Assembly (NCBI GenBank): GCA_012270865.1
Contig: JAAXHL010000100.1
Location: 19,896 to 83,895 of the forward strand
Reading direction: 5' to 3'
Length of the DNA stretch: 64,000 bases
Source: Candidatus Poribacteria bacterium
GTDB taxonomy: Bacteria; Poribacteria; WGA-4E; WGA-3G
This document shows, one piece after another, positions 55,633 to 64,000 of the stretch. Position numbers and translations under genes: made by a program. A model generated the notes under the pieces. It was not told the origin of the DNA. It did not search any database and saw nothing but the letters and a program-made list of their open reading frames with translations. Position 1 is the stretch's first letter. Each line of letters starts with the position of its first letter.

Positions 55633-57864
55633 ATGTCTATTTTGTATCCCGTGGGTTTTTTATGTAGAAGGTTATTGATTCTCATCCTCTTTTTCGTTAG
55701 TGTTGGCGTGTATGCTGAGACTTCGGAACTTCGCGCTGAGGCGTTTCGTACCTATCAGAGTATTGAAATTGATGGTGAACTCACAGAACCCGATTGGCAG
55801 AAAGCGACACCGATCCGTCGATTTATTCAATTTGAACCCGATGCAGGTGCCCCTTTAACAGAAGCGACAGAGGTTCGGATTCTGTATGATGAGAGACACA
55901 TCTACTTCGGTTTTGTCTGTAGTGAACCTGACCGTTCTAAAATTATTGCCAATAAGATGCGTCGCGATACGATGCTATGGGATAACGATAACGTCTTTGT
56001 ACTGCTGGATACCTATAACGATCGACGGAGTGGGTTCTTCTTTCGGGTCAATCCGTTGGGTGCGCGAGAAGATGTTGCGATCATGGACAGTGGTGACAGT
56101 CGGAACGAGAATTGGAACGCTGTCTGGGACTGCCGCTCGAAGATTAACGGCGATAATTGGACAACAGAAATTGCGATTCCGTTCAGTCAGTTGCGGTTTA
56201 AAGGTGAAGAGACGCTAACATGGGGTTTGAATCTTGGACGTACCATCCAGAAGAATCAGGAAGAGGGGACATGGGCACCGGTGCCGGCGGCTTATACTTT
56301 TCAGGCACGTTATCGGACAACGCAGTTAGGTGAGTTAACCGGTTTATCTGGTATCTCACAAAGACGGAATATCGAGTTTCTGCCGTATCTCCTTCCGGGT
56401 GTTGCTCGGACAGAGACGGAAGGGACGACCGGTGTGTTTGATCTTGGAGGGGATATGAAGGTGGGTGTCACCTCAAACCTGACCGCTGATCTTACCGTCA
56501 ATACCGATTTTGCACAAGTTGAGGCGGATCGAGAACAAGCGAATTTAACGCGGTTCAGCCTCTTTTTTCCAGAGAAACGTCAATTTTTCTTAGAGGGCGC
56601 GGGCTTATTCGATTTTGGTATTCCGCGTACAAGTTTCAACGCGCCGCCACCGCTCCTGCTTTTCTATAGTCGTCGCATCGGTATTGAAGAAGAACATGCG
56701 ATCCCGATTTTGGCAGGTGGGAAGGTTACGGGTAAAGTAAGCGGTTTCGGTGTGGGGTTGCTGAATGTCCTTACGGATAAGTATGCCGCTGAGGCTACGG
56801 ACAGTGATGAGGCTATTGATGTTGATAGAACAAATTATTCGGTGTTCCGTATTAAGCGCGATCTTTTCACCGGGTCGAGTCTCGGTATGATTGCGATCAA
56901 CAAGCAAGGTTTTGATGGGTACAATCGCGGTACTGGTGTCGATTTTATTTTTCGTCCGACTGGCGAGATGAATTTTCGCGGACTCTGGGCACGGACTTTT
57001 GAACCGGATGACATGGAAAAAGAGCCTATCGACACGGAACAGAGTTCTAAGAACGCGAACGCGTTGTACTTCGGTGGAAATTGGCAGAGCAGCGTCGCAC
57101 GCGTGAACGCTTCCTATACGGACATCGGCGAAGATTTCAACCCTGCAGTCGGTTATGTTTATCGGACAGGATCACGTTGGTTCCGAGGAGAAGCGCGCGC
57201 CACGCCTTATCTACATTGGTACGGTTTTCGGCGGTTGTGGACTGGACCGGAGATTGACATCATCCTGAATTCAGACAACCGATTGGAGACGCGGACTTTT
57301 ATCTGGAGCACGTGGCTCGAATTAGAAACGAACGGTTGGGGCGGTCTCCGAATATACCAAAATTTTGAGAATCTTCCCAAAGATTTTGAAATTCGGAAAG
57401 GGATTATTATTCCGAGTGGCGAGTACAGTTACAATAACTATAGCCTCTTGCTCAATGCTGAAGGCAAAGTTTTTAACGGACGTTTAGGCTTCAATATTGG
57501 GGATTTCTACAGCGGGACCCGCCGAGGATTTGACCTCCGTCTTGACCTCCGACTCACTGAACGCTTCAGCTTGGAACCGCGATACGAGTTTAACCGCGTC
57601 ACACTGCCGCAAGGCACGTTTGACACGAATGTCTTCGGTGGACGTATCGGTTATGCTTTTTCGACAGACCTGTTTACGAAACTCTATGTGCAATGGAACA
57701 GTGACCGAGATTTGATTACCACGAATTTCTTGGTCAATTATATCTATCGACCGGGTAGCGATTTTTATCTTGTTTTCAATCAGACGTACGGAACAGACAG
57801 TTTGACATCAGGCTTGATGGATACCACTTTGGTTGGTAAAGTGACGTATTGGTGGAATCCGTAA
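55633..57864 (+). CDS. DUF5916 outer-membrane protein with CBM9-like N-domain
   Basis: 743 residues with a signal peptide (ILILFFVSVGVYAE). A carbohydrate-binding-module-9-like domain follows at about 40-210 (IEIDGELTEPDWQKA, VRILYDERHIYFGFVC, RSGFFFRVNPLGAREDV). The DUF5916 beta-barrel (FFPEKRQFFLEGAGLFDFG, then many aromatic strands ending VTYWWNP) occupies the rest. Family members are taken as outer-membrane proteins tied to carbohydrate or peptide handling; the role is unproven. The ribosome binding site is weak at the chosen ATG. Confidence 0.85.
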   Translation: MSILYPVGFLCRRLLILILFFVSVGVYAETSELRAEAFRTYQSIEIDGELTEPDWQKATPIRRFIQFEPDAGAPLTEATEVRILYDERHIYFGFVCSEPDRSKIIANKMRRDTMLWDNDNVFVLLDTYNDRRSGFFFRVNPLGAREDVAIMDSGDSRNENWNAVWDCRSKINGDNWTTEIAIPFSQLRFKGEETLTWGLNLGRTIQKNQEEGTWAPVPAAYTFQARYRTTQLGELTGLSGISQRRNIEFLPYLLPGVARTETEGTTGVFDLGGDMKVGVTSNLTADLTVNTDFAQVEADREQANLTRFSLFFPEKRQFFLEGAGLFDFGIPRTSFNAPPPLLLFYSRRIGIEEEHAIPILAGGKVTGKVSGFGVGLLNVLTDKYAAEATDSDEAIDVDRTNYSVFRIKRDLFTGSSLGMIAINKQGFDGYNRGTGVDFIFRPTGEMNFRGLWARTFEPDDMEKEPIDTEQSSKNANALYFGGNWQSSVARVNASYTDIGEDFNPAVGYVYRTGSRWFRGEARATPYLHWYGFRRLWTGPEIDIILNSDNRLETRTFIWSTWLELETNGWGGLRIYQNFENLPKDFEIRKGIIIPSGEYSYNNYSLLLNAEGKVFNGRLGFNIGDFYSGTRRGFDLRLDLRLTERFSLEPRYEFNRVTLPQGTFDTNVFGGRIGYAFSTDLFTKLYVQWNSDRDLITTNFLVNYIYRPGSDFYLVFNQTYGTDSLTSGLMDTTLVGKVTYWWNP

Positions 57865-58029
57865 ACGCAACTTCAACGAAGCCGGGGCTTGGTATTGAAT
57901 TGGATGATGCAGTTTTGGAGAAGCACTCTGTCGTGGTTTGAAGCGTATTGTTGAAGTGAATTGTAACGCGAGAAATGGGTTAAAGAGAATTATAAGTTGA
58001 TTGGAACGCAGCAGATATGGATATTTGCC

Positions 58030-58251
58030 ATGTACTTGGTTTGTTATTCATGTAGGCACGGCTATAGCGTGCATCCAGAAAGTATTGATTTTGTTAAAGA
58101 ACAGACCTGCTCAAATGGACACGTTCATGATATACAGTGCAGGTGTGGTCGGAAGATATATGTCGTCCAACGTGTTGATTCAACGCGCTGGAAATCTATT
58201 GATCGTAAAGTGCTTTGGAAATATCCGGACGAACGTACACCGGGAAAATAA
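58030..58251 (+). CDS. Small zinc-ribbon-like protein (tentative)
   Basis: 73 residues from the ATG at 58030 (MYLVCYSCRHGYSV); the frame is open from a TTG at 57997. It has CYSC near the start, then CSNGHVHDIQCRCG, so four or five Cys and two His spaced as in a zinc ribbon, and a basic C-terminus. No strong ribosome binding site is seen. It ends 21 bp before the ABC exporter, whose own N-terminal region also has a zinc ribbon. It could be a gene remnant. Confidence 0.4.
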   Translation: MYLVCYSCRHGYSVHPESIDFVKEQTCSNGHVHDIQCRCGRKIYVVQRVDSTRWKSIDRKVLWKYPDERTPGK

Positions 58252-58272
58252 GTACGGGAGAACAGAGAAGGA

Positions 58273-60594
58273 ATGGCAACTGCAGAGACATCGACGGGTA
58301 CGCTTGACGCGTTACCCGATTCACTCGAAAAAACACTACAAAGCCTAAATATACCGACAGAACAGATCCGATTTGCCGTTCAAAGCGACATTAATTCATC
58401 GGGCAGCTACGGTGAGGAGTGGTTCATACTGACAGACGCTGCGATATTCACCGTAACCGGTGCCGGTGAGGTGCTTCACTATATCCCTTATAAAAGTGTG
58501 CTGGCTATCCGTGCTGAAGTCGTGGTAGATGCTGGTCTCTTGGTTCTGGAAACAGAGGATGGGACGGTAGACCTCATTCGCTATTCCAACGGTTTTGCCC
58601 CGAAGTTCGGGTTCGTGGCACGATTTATCGGCGATGAGATTGAGTTCCGAAACGGTAAACGCGATGAGGCACCGGTTTGGGACTATAAGACTGAGGATCA
58701 CGCCTGTAAAAGCTGCGGACGCCTGCTACCAGACGAGTTTTCACCGTGTCCGGCATGCACGAAAAAACACAAGGTGATGTTGCGGATTTTGTCTTACATA
58801 CAACCGTATCGTGGTCGGGCAATCCTCTATGCTATGTTCCTCGTCATTGGAACACTCATTACATTAATGCCTCCGTATTTCACACGGATCCTTGTTGACG
58901 ATATCTTGATGTTGAGTGAGACCCCTAACGCCGGGACAGAGGCATCAGAGACGTGGTTGGGTGAAATATTCAGGGGTATCCAACCTCTCGCTGTCGCTTT
59001 ATCCGTGGCTGTAGGCATGCTTTTAGTTATATTGGTTGTCAGTACAATTTTTTCGATTTTGCAACAGCGTTTGGGTGCTTGGTTGACCTTCCGTATCGCT
59101 TCAAATATCCGGGCACATGTCTACCAGCATCTTCATAACCTATCCATCCGATTTTTCGATAAACGGACAACTGGCACGGTTATTTCACACATCACCGAAG
59201 ACAGTGAAAGACTTCAAGATTTCATGTTGGAGGGCTTGTCATTTCTCAGTGTGCAGCTGTTTCTCTTCTTCGGGATTGGAAGCATGCTTTTCTTGATGAA
59301 TTGGCAGTTGACATGTTTTGTCTTGATCCCGATTCCGATAATCGTCATGGGAGCAGGTTGGTTCTGGAAGAAAGTGCGAAGTCTTTGGCACCGCGCCTAT
59401 CGGCGGCGTTCAAAGTTGTTCGATGTCGTCAACGATTCTGTATCTGGGATTCGGGTTGTCCGTGCCTTCGGACAACAGAAAGATGAAGTTAACCGGTTTA
59501 GTCATGCGAATATTGATGCCCGGGACTATGAGACCCACGCTGAAATGATCTGGGCGACTTACTATCCGCCTTTGATGTTTGCTATTCAGTTGGGGACTTT
59601 CATCGTTTGGTATGTCGGTGGACTTGACATTATTACTGGACCGATGACGCTCGGTACCTTGTTCGCTTTTCTCGGTTATCTCGCTATGTTTTATCAGCCG
59701 TTACGGTATGTGAGTCCGCTTATCAATTGGGCTTCGCGCTCGATGACGGCAGCGGAGCGGCTTTTTGAAGTCATAGACTCACAACCCGAACAGTTTGATG
59801 ACGGGACCCTTAAAACGATGCCGAATATCACTGGAGAGGTTAAATTTCACAATATGACCTTCGGCTATGAGTCACATAAACCGGTCCTAAGGGATATTAA
59901 TCTCCACGTCCAACCCGGAGAGATGATCGGGCTTGTCGGTCATTCTGGGGCAGGGAAGTCAACGCTTATTAATCTGATCTGTCGTTTTTATACACCTGAC
60001 TCTGGACGTTTAGAAATTGATGGCGAGGATATTAAGCAGATTGATCTCAAGGATTTACGGAGACAGATTGGTATCGTGTTACAGGAACCGTATCTGTTTA
60101 GTGGTACGATAGCGGAGAACATCGCTTATGCGCACCCAGATGCCTCTATGGAGGATATTATTGCGGCAGCGAAAGCAGCAAACGCACATGAGTTTATCGT
60201 CAAGTTTCCTGACGGCTATGATACGGAAGTCGGTGAACGCGGTGGCAGTCTGTCCGGTGGTGAACGGCAACGTATCTCGATTGCACGGGCGATTTTGCAT
60301 AACCCGCGCATCCTGATTCTTGACGAAGCCACCTCGTCTGTAGATGTAGAGACCGAGAAGAAGATTCAGCAGGCGATTGACAGGTTGGTGCAGAACCGGA
60401 CGACCTTTGCGATTGCGCACCGACTCCCAACGCTCCGAAATGCGGATCGGCTTTTCGTGATTGAAAAAGGGAAAGGTGTTGAGTGTGGCTCTCATGAAGA
60501 ACTGATGGAGAAAAAGGGTATCTACCACAAATTAGTGGAGACGCAACGCGAAGCCGCCAACATCCGTGCTGCAGTACAGATAGTGGAGGGTTAG
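58273..60594 (+). CDS. ABC exporter with N-terminal PH-like domain and zinc ribbon
   Basis: 773 residues, a fused permease-ATPase half-transporter. Residues 1-140 form a predicted beta-rich, PH-like domain, followed by a zinc ribbon (CKSCGRLLPDEFSPCPAC) at about 147-164. Six transmembrane helices and a complete ATPase follow: Walker A GLVGHSGAGKST at about 555, signature SLSGGERQRISIARA at about 660 and Walker B ILILDEATSSVD. The next gene is a DUF1854 protein 2 bp away. This pair is annotated elsewhere as a cyanophycin-metabolism-associated exporter, but no cyanophycin gene is in the window. Confidence 0.9.
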   Translation: MATAETSTGTLDALPDSLEKTLQSLNIPTEQIRFAVQSDINSSGSYGEEWFILTDAAIFTVTGAGEVLHYIPYKSVLAIRAEVVVDAGLLVLETEDGTVDLIRYSNGFAPKFGFVARFIGDEIEFRNGKRDEAPVWDYKTEDHACKSCGRLLPDEFSPCPACTKKHKVMLRILSYIQPYRGRAILYAMFLVIGTLITLMPPYFTRILVDDILMLSETPNAGTEASETWLGEIFRGIQPLAVALSVAVGMLLVILVVSTIFSILQQRLGAWLTFRIASNIRAHVYQHLHNLSIRFFDKRTTGTVISHITEDSERLQDFMLEGLSFLSVQLFLFFGIGSMLFLMNWQLTCFVLIPIPIIVMGAGWFWKKVRSLWHRAYRRRSKLFDVVNDSVSGIRVVRAFGQQKDEVNRFSHANIDARDYETHAEMIWATYYPPLMFAIQLGTFIVWYVGGLDIITGPMTLGTLFAFLGYLAMFYQPLRYVSPLINWASRSMTAAERLFEVIDSQPEQFDDGTLKTMPNITGEVKFHNMTFGYESHKPVLRDINLHVQPGEMIGLVGHSGAGKSTLINLICRFYTPDSGRLEIDGEDIKQIDLKDLRRQIGIVLQEPYLFSGTIAENIAYAHPDASMEDIIAAAKAANAHEFIVKFPDGYDTEVGERGGSLSGGERQRISIARAILHNPRILILDEATSSVDVETEKKIQQAIDRLVQNRTTFAIAHRLPTLRNADRLFVIEKGKGVECGSHEELMEKKGIYHKLVETQREAANIRAAVQIVEG

Positions 60595-60596
60595 AT

Positions 60597-61166
60597 ATGG
60601 ATCACGCAAACGGAGAGACACAGGAGACATCTTCCACGGATAGCACAGCAGAATTGGTGTTGCCTGAACCGGATGATTTTACGCCGCGCTACTTCGACGC
60701 GGCCGACTTAACGTTTACGCGCGCTGAAGTCGGGACAGCACGGCTCGAAATTCGGGGTGAAGCCTGTTATTTGCGAATAGTGGCGCGTCGGCTGATGCCA
60801 CTCAGCAATCCTGACGGGTACATCTCACTCGCTGCCGATGAGGATACAGAGATCGGTATCCTCGTGAACCCGTCGGAACTTGCGCCGGAGAGTCTGAAAA
60901 TCCTGCAAGAGGAGTTGGATAAACGGTATTTCACACCGACAATCCAGAAGATTTATCGCGTCAAGGAGCAGTTCGGTATCCATGAATGGGAAGTTGAAAC
61001 GGAGCGTGGACGTATAACGTTCTCGGTGCGTGGGTTGAACCAAAATATCAAGCAGGTCCCGCCGGCACGGCTTTTTGTGACGGATGTGCGCGGCAATCGG
61101 TACGATATTCCAGATTATCGGGAGTTAGATGCGCAGAGTTATCACCAAATTCAGCGGCACCTCTAA
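60597..61166 (+). CDS. DUF1854 protein, partner of ABC exporter
   Basis: 189 residues. DUF1854 landmarks are YISLAADEDTEIGIL at about 80, LDKRYFTPTIQKIYRVKE at about 112, EWEVETERGRITF at about 133 and RLFVTDVRGNRYDIPD at about 160. No signal peptide or membrane helix. GGAGG in the end of the exporter gene serves as ribosome binding site, so the two are coupled. A regulatory or accessory role for the exporter is likely; the function is unknown. Confidence 0.85.
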   Translation: MDHANGETQETSSTDSTAELVLPEPDDFTPRYFDAADLTFTRAEVGTARLEIRGEACYLRIVARRLMPLSNPDGYISLAADEDTEIGILVNPSELAPESLKILQEELDKRYFTPTIQKIYRVKEQFGIHEWEVETERGRITFSVRGLNQNIKQVPPARLFVTDVRGNRYDIPDYRELDAQSYHQIQRHL

Positions 61167-61313
61167 GGATACCGGGTGTCAGGCAAGATAAATACCGAGA
61201 GCCTCCTGTCTTCTCGGCGAAAAAGCGTAAACCGTAATAAAATGAAACGATTTTACGGAAAAGCAGGTCAACGATCGTCCGCACTCTAACGAACCGCAAG
61301 GAAAATTAAAAAA

Positions 61314-62645
61314 ATGAGACAGCGACGTTTTCATGCAGTGGTTACTTCGATTGGATTGCACCTCCTATTTGCTATAATTGCGGCGTTGCTGTTATCTGAA
61401 CAGCGGATATTGGATAACGATGCGTTTGAGGCGACACTTCTTAAACTGAATCCGACTGAAACGGAGATGGAGATTCGACCGACACACCGGACTGTTACTG
61501 CGAGTCCGATGGTTACGACAGCGGTTTCTGTGCCTCGCACGCCGGCACAAGTATCGCATATAAGGCAGGCACCGACAGTGCAAGCGGAAGTCGGGCAGCA
61601 GGTGCCACAACTGGATGACACGTTGGAACTTGTAGATGTCGGAGATGTTCCAACACCCTCAAACGTTGAGACACCGAGCAGAGCGTCCGGCGACTTTTCT
61701 GGTGTCCCTGGCGGTAACGCACCGACGATTGAAAGAACCGCATCCCCTATCGTAAGGGGTAGAAACACAGAGACTGCCAACACTGGACTCTCAGGATTCC
61801 TTGACAAGTCTTTGCCGACAACGACGTTAGACGATGGTGCTGATATTGTGTTGCGGCGTGTTGTGAGAATACCGAGAGGGAAATTGGGTGGTGTTCTTGA
61901 AGGGACGGAGGACGAATTTCACGGGCATGTCCGGCTCATTCGGCTCAAACACACACTGTCGGATTGGTGGCAGGACCCGACGGCGATTCCTTCACTCATC
62001 AAATGGTTGGAGGATCACACCCCGATTCGGGCGGATATGGATTTTGCTGGCGGTGCACTCCGTCTCACCGATCCGCAGATTATGGATGCCCCGTTAATCA
62101 TTATGACGGGGCACGATAAAGATATTACTGTGAGTCGCGGACTTGTAAAAAAGGAGGACGGTCCACTGCAGATGGGTTTCACGCCGGAGGAACGCGTCGC
62201 GCTTCGGAAATATATCCTTGAAAGAGGGGGTATGCTGTTTTTTGACGATTGTGGTTTCAACGGACTTTTCGCGCATATCGTCGCTGATGAACTCAATGAT
62301 ATTTTTCCTGAGTATCCGATGGAGATTATACCGCATGACCATGAACTCTACAGTATCTATTACCGCTTGCCGAAACCGCCGAACGGAGGCGACGTGTTTT
62401 GGGGGAATGAGAACAACGCACAACCGACGCAATTCCGTTTTCAGAAAGGGATCATTGTTGACAATCGGTTGGCAGTGGTTTACAACCGGAAAGACTATCT
62501 GTGTGCGATGGAGACTGCAGAGATCGAAAGCCGGACGATGTTACGGCTCCGGCGTTCGACAGATGTTTATCGGTTCATGTCAAATCTGTTGATCTATGCG
62601 CTGAAATATGGCGGAAATACGGACAGAACGGGGTATACGGAGTGA
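61314..62645 (+). CDS. DUF4159 domain protein with N-terminal membrane anchor
   Basis: 443 residues. A short basic start (MRQRRFH) and one transmembrane helix (TSIGLHLLFAIIAALLL) resemble the N-terminus of TonB-like transducers. A linker of about 160 residues rich in Thr, Pro and Val follows, and then the DUF4159 domain (DWWQDPTAIPSLIKWL, PLIIMTGHD, MLFFDDCG). It is a full-length paralogue of the gene cut at the left window edge. AAGGAA lies upstream. The domain would face the periplasm; the role is unknown. Confidence 0.88.
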   Translation: MRQRRFHAVVTSIGLHLLFAIIAALLLSEQRILDNDAFEATLLKLNPTETEMEIRPTHRTVTASPMVTTAVSVPRTPAQVSHIRQAPTVQAEVGQQVPQLDDTLELVDVGDVPTPSNVETPSRASGDFSGVPGGNAPTIERTASPIVRGRNTETANTGLSGFLDKSLPTTTLDDGADIVLRRVVRIPRGKLGGVLEGTEDEFHGHVRLIRLKHTLSDWWQDPTAIPSLIKWLEDHTPIRADMDFAGGALRLTDPQIMDAPLIIMTGHDKDITVSRGLVKKEDGPLQMGFTPEERVALRKYILERGGMLFFDDCGFNGLFAHIVADELNDIFPEYPMEIIPHDHELYSIYYRLPKPPNGGDVFWGNENNAQPTQFRFQKGIIVDNRLAVVYNRKDYLCAMETAEIESRTMLRLRRSTDVYRFMSNLLIYALKYGGNTDRTGYTE

Positions 62646-62676
62646 GCGTTGTTTTCTCGTCTCTTCCAAGTACTGT

Positions 62677-63027
62677 CTAACTAAAACTCTTGGTGATGGC
62701 CTCGGCGAGGTTTTTTGGGAAGTCGAAAAGTGATGTTAGATTTGTCCGAATCAACATGCGTCTGATACCTCTGTTGACGTTAACGAGTGCCGTCCGTCCG
62801 CCGTTTTGGCGAATCTGTGTACTGGTGGTGATGAGAACGCCTAACCCAGCACTGTCTATTGTCTCCGCATCCGTCATATTGAAAATCAGCGTAGGTGTTC
62901 CGTCTTGCCCTTCAAGTTTCTGGATATGTTCTTCAAGTACAGTTTTGAGTACTAAAGCGTCTTGCCCGATAACTCTCCCTTGGATGTCTAAAATAGTGAA
63001 GTTTTTGTTTTGAATGTTGATTTGCAT
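62677..63027 (-). CDS. STAS-domain anti-sigma factor antagonist
   Basis: 116 residues, a single STAS domain. The phosphorylation motif ETIDSAGLGVL (Ser at about 60) is intact. Anti-sigma antagonists bind a serine-kinase anti-sigma factor and free the sigma factor when unphosphorylated. No kinase or sigma gene is adjacent. GGAAGG lies before the ATG. It is convergent with the DUF4159 gene. Confidence 0.9.
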   Translation of the reverse strand: MQINIQNKNFTILDIQGRVIGQDALVLKTVLEEHIQKLEGQDGTPTLIFNMTDAETIDSAGLGVLITTSTQIRQNGGRTALVNVNRGIRRMLIRTNLTSLFDFPKNLAEAITKSFS

Positions 63028-63609
63028 TGTTTTTCCTTCCCTCTTTTATGCTAAAATTTAAGTAATTTCGCGTCTGTTACACCGAATAGCAAAACAGGCG
63101 ATCGTCCATCTGAAAACACCCGATATTTTTGAACAATTCCTTCTAATAGAACGATCTTATGGCCGATTCTTCTTTTACTTTTCAAGTTATAAACGAAGAA
63201 AATCCCTATCCGTTACTGGAAAGGGCATCAGACCCGTAGGTTGGGTTGAGCGGTAAAACTCAGTGCCCTTGTAGTACTACCGGAACTGCTGTTCGTCGAG
63301 ACCCCTTCATCAAAATAGGAGCAGCGAAACCCAACAAACACACCGCTTTGAGAAAAAATCGTTGGGTTTCTCTCGGCTTTGGAACGTTCAGGGAACCCGA
63401 GGTGCCCGAAGTAGCTTGCTATGGAGGCTTTTTTCGGAGGTATCCGTTCAACCCAACCTACAGTGCGTGCAGCATTTTTTGCTGAGTTTAGTGGATAGGT
63501 GCAACTCGTAAAAAATCAGCAGCCTTTTGTAAACTCTACCTCAATGGGATACGAATTGTCCAAACTTTAGTAAAAATAAGAAAATAGAAGATACCCCTCC
63601 AGAAGACAC
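63028..63609. other. Gene-free region with dispersed repeat
   Basis: Apart from the 226-bp repeat at 63236-63461 I see no gene, RNA or clear promoter here. The phrase 'ccaaactttagtaaa' just after the repeat echoes 'ccaaagtttagtata' beside the copy at 48521, so similarity to that copy extends beyond the core. Confidence 0.4.
63236..63461 (+). mobile_element. 'gtaggttgggttga' repeat, 226 bp
   Basis: The inverted counterpart of 48521-48746, of equal length with about 13 substitutions by eye, and with the same terminal and inner inverted repeats. No coding capacity. Confidence 0.75.
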
Positions 63610-63884
63610 CTATATTTTTAAATATACATTCCCTTTTGCTGTGATATACCATCCAGAACCAACATAACAATGTGCAAGTTCATCAGTCTCCAGATGCTTG
63701 AGTATCCCATAAATCAGCGCGTTATCCCTCGCTTTATCCTTCCAGTATCCAGACGCCGACGAACCACGTCCTGTCGCACAACCGTCTTACCCTCTGCTTC
63801 TGCTTGATATAACACATACAGCGCAGCCCACTTGAGTATCTCCAATCCATAAGAAGCGAATTTATTTCGTGTATTGTTAGTCAT
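63610..63884 (-). pseudogene. Frameshifted small gene
   Basis: The ATG at 63884 has GAGGAGG 6 nt upstream and starts MTNNTRNKFASYGLEILKW. This frame stops at 63714 after 56 codons. From about 63755 a second frame continues smoothly as YWKDKARDNALIYGILKHL and ends GWYITAKGNVYLKI at 63610. Joined, they make a protein of about 90 residues, helical then strand-rich, possibly winged-helix-like. A single indel in the gene or in the assembly explains it. Family unknown. Confidence 0.5.
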
Positions 63885-64000
63885 CGCAAACCTCCTCTTG
63901 AATGTAAATCGCGGCCACTGTGGCTACTTTTATTGGTCATTTTGGAACCAATACATTACTTCCTTCTGGGCTTTCAACTAGTAGTCTGTCACAATTAGTT

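Noticed and set aside
58001..58348. Open frame of 115 codons overlapping the zinc-ribbon gene and the exporter start
   Set aside because: It runs into the exporter in another frame, and the Cys/His pattern is only sensible in the 58030-58251 frame.

Overview
The window is chromosomal DNA from a Gram-negative, heterotrophic, uncultivated-type bacterium. It encodes an outer-membrane TonB system, beta-barrel proteins, lipoproteins and MinCDE. The mix of secreted WD40 proteins, two DUF4159 proteins, a PhyH-type dioxygenase, ThuA, a sulfatase-like hydrolase, Gfo/Idh and DUF5916 genes resembles published Candidatus Poribacteria and other marine or sponge-associated genomes. That placement is an inference from gene content; no rRNA or tRNA gene was recognised. 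Many intergenic regions carry textbook sigma70-type promoters (TTGACN, 17 bp, TATNAT).

Layout. 0-6.6 kb: a DUF4159 gene cut by the window edge, a ferredoxin-NADP reductase, and two exported WD40 proteins, the second with a duplicated C-terminal domain I do not recognise. 6.6-11.1 kb (minus): a likely operon of a small protein, argH, a coiled-coil membrane protein, pyrF and a sulfatase-like hydrolase. 11-21.6 kb: PhyH, ThuA, amidohydrolase, malate synthase G, an unknown protein, a Gfo/Idh oxidoreductase and hflKC. 21.6-35.6 kb: a subtype I-D CRISPR-Cas locus. 35.7-45 kb: bioD, a sugar nucleotidyltransferase, a larA-type gene, minCDE, a HAD phosphatase, a MalK-type ATPase and a polyprenol/diacylglycerol kinase-like protein. 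45-51.6 kb: TonB receptor, two lipoproteins and TonB. 51.6-63 kb: an MFS protein, katG, DUF5916, an ABC exporter with DUF1854, the second DUF4159 gene and a STAS protein. The right end holds a frameshifted small gene.

The CRISPR-Cas locus is the most informative region. The minus-strand order is a WYL regulator, an intergenic region with structured RNAs, cas10d, cas7 (csc2), cas5 (csc1), cas3', cas6, a cas4/cas1 remnant, cas2, leader and 30 repeats. The interference genes are all open and carry good ribosome binding sites, including an internal start that would give the Cas11d small subunit. The adaptation module is broken. Only about 13 codons of cas4 remain, joined out of frame to the C-terminal half of cas1, and a 19-bp tandem duplication separates the cas2 start codon from its ribosome binding site. 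A MITE-like element splits the leader-distal spacer and a second copy sits just upstream of cas3'. Between cas10d and the WYL gene lie two tandem copies of a structured, terminator-ended RNA of about 100 nt behind a strong promoter, and a third promoter-hairpin-T-tract unit. The whole 14-kb locus is bounded by about 110-bp imperfect inverted repeats with no match to any other feature here. I read it as a system probably still able to interfere but unable to acquire spacers, riding in or between mobile-like repeats.

Several small dispersed inverted-repeat elements recur: the 226-330 bp 'gtaggttgggttga' family (4 copies), the 'aggacttacgc' family (3 copies) and short 'cagtt' arrays. All identifications rest on reading the sequence and on remembered family motifs; no database search was run.
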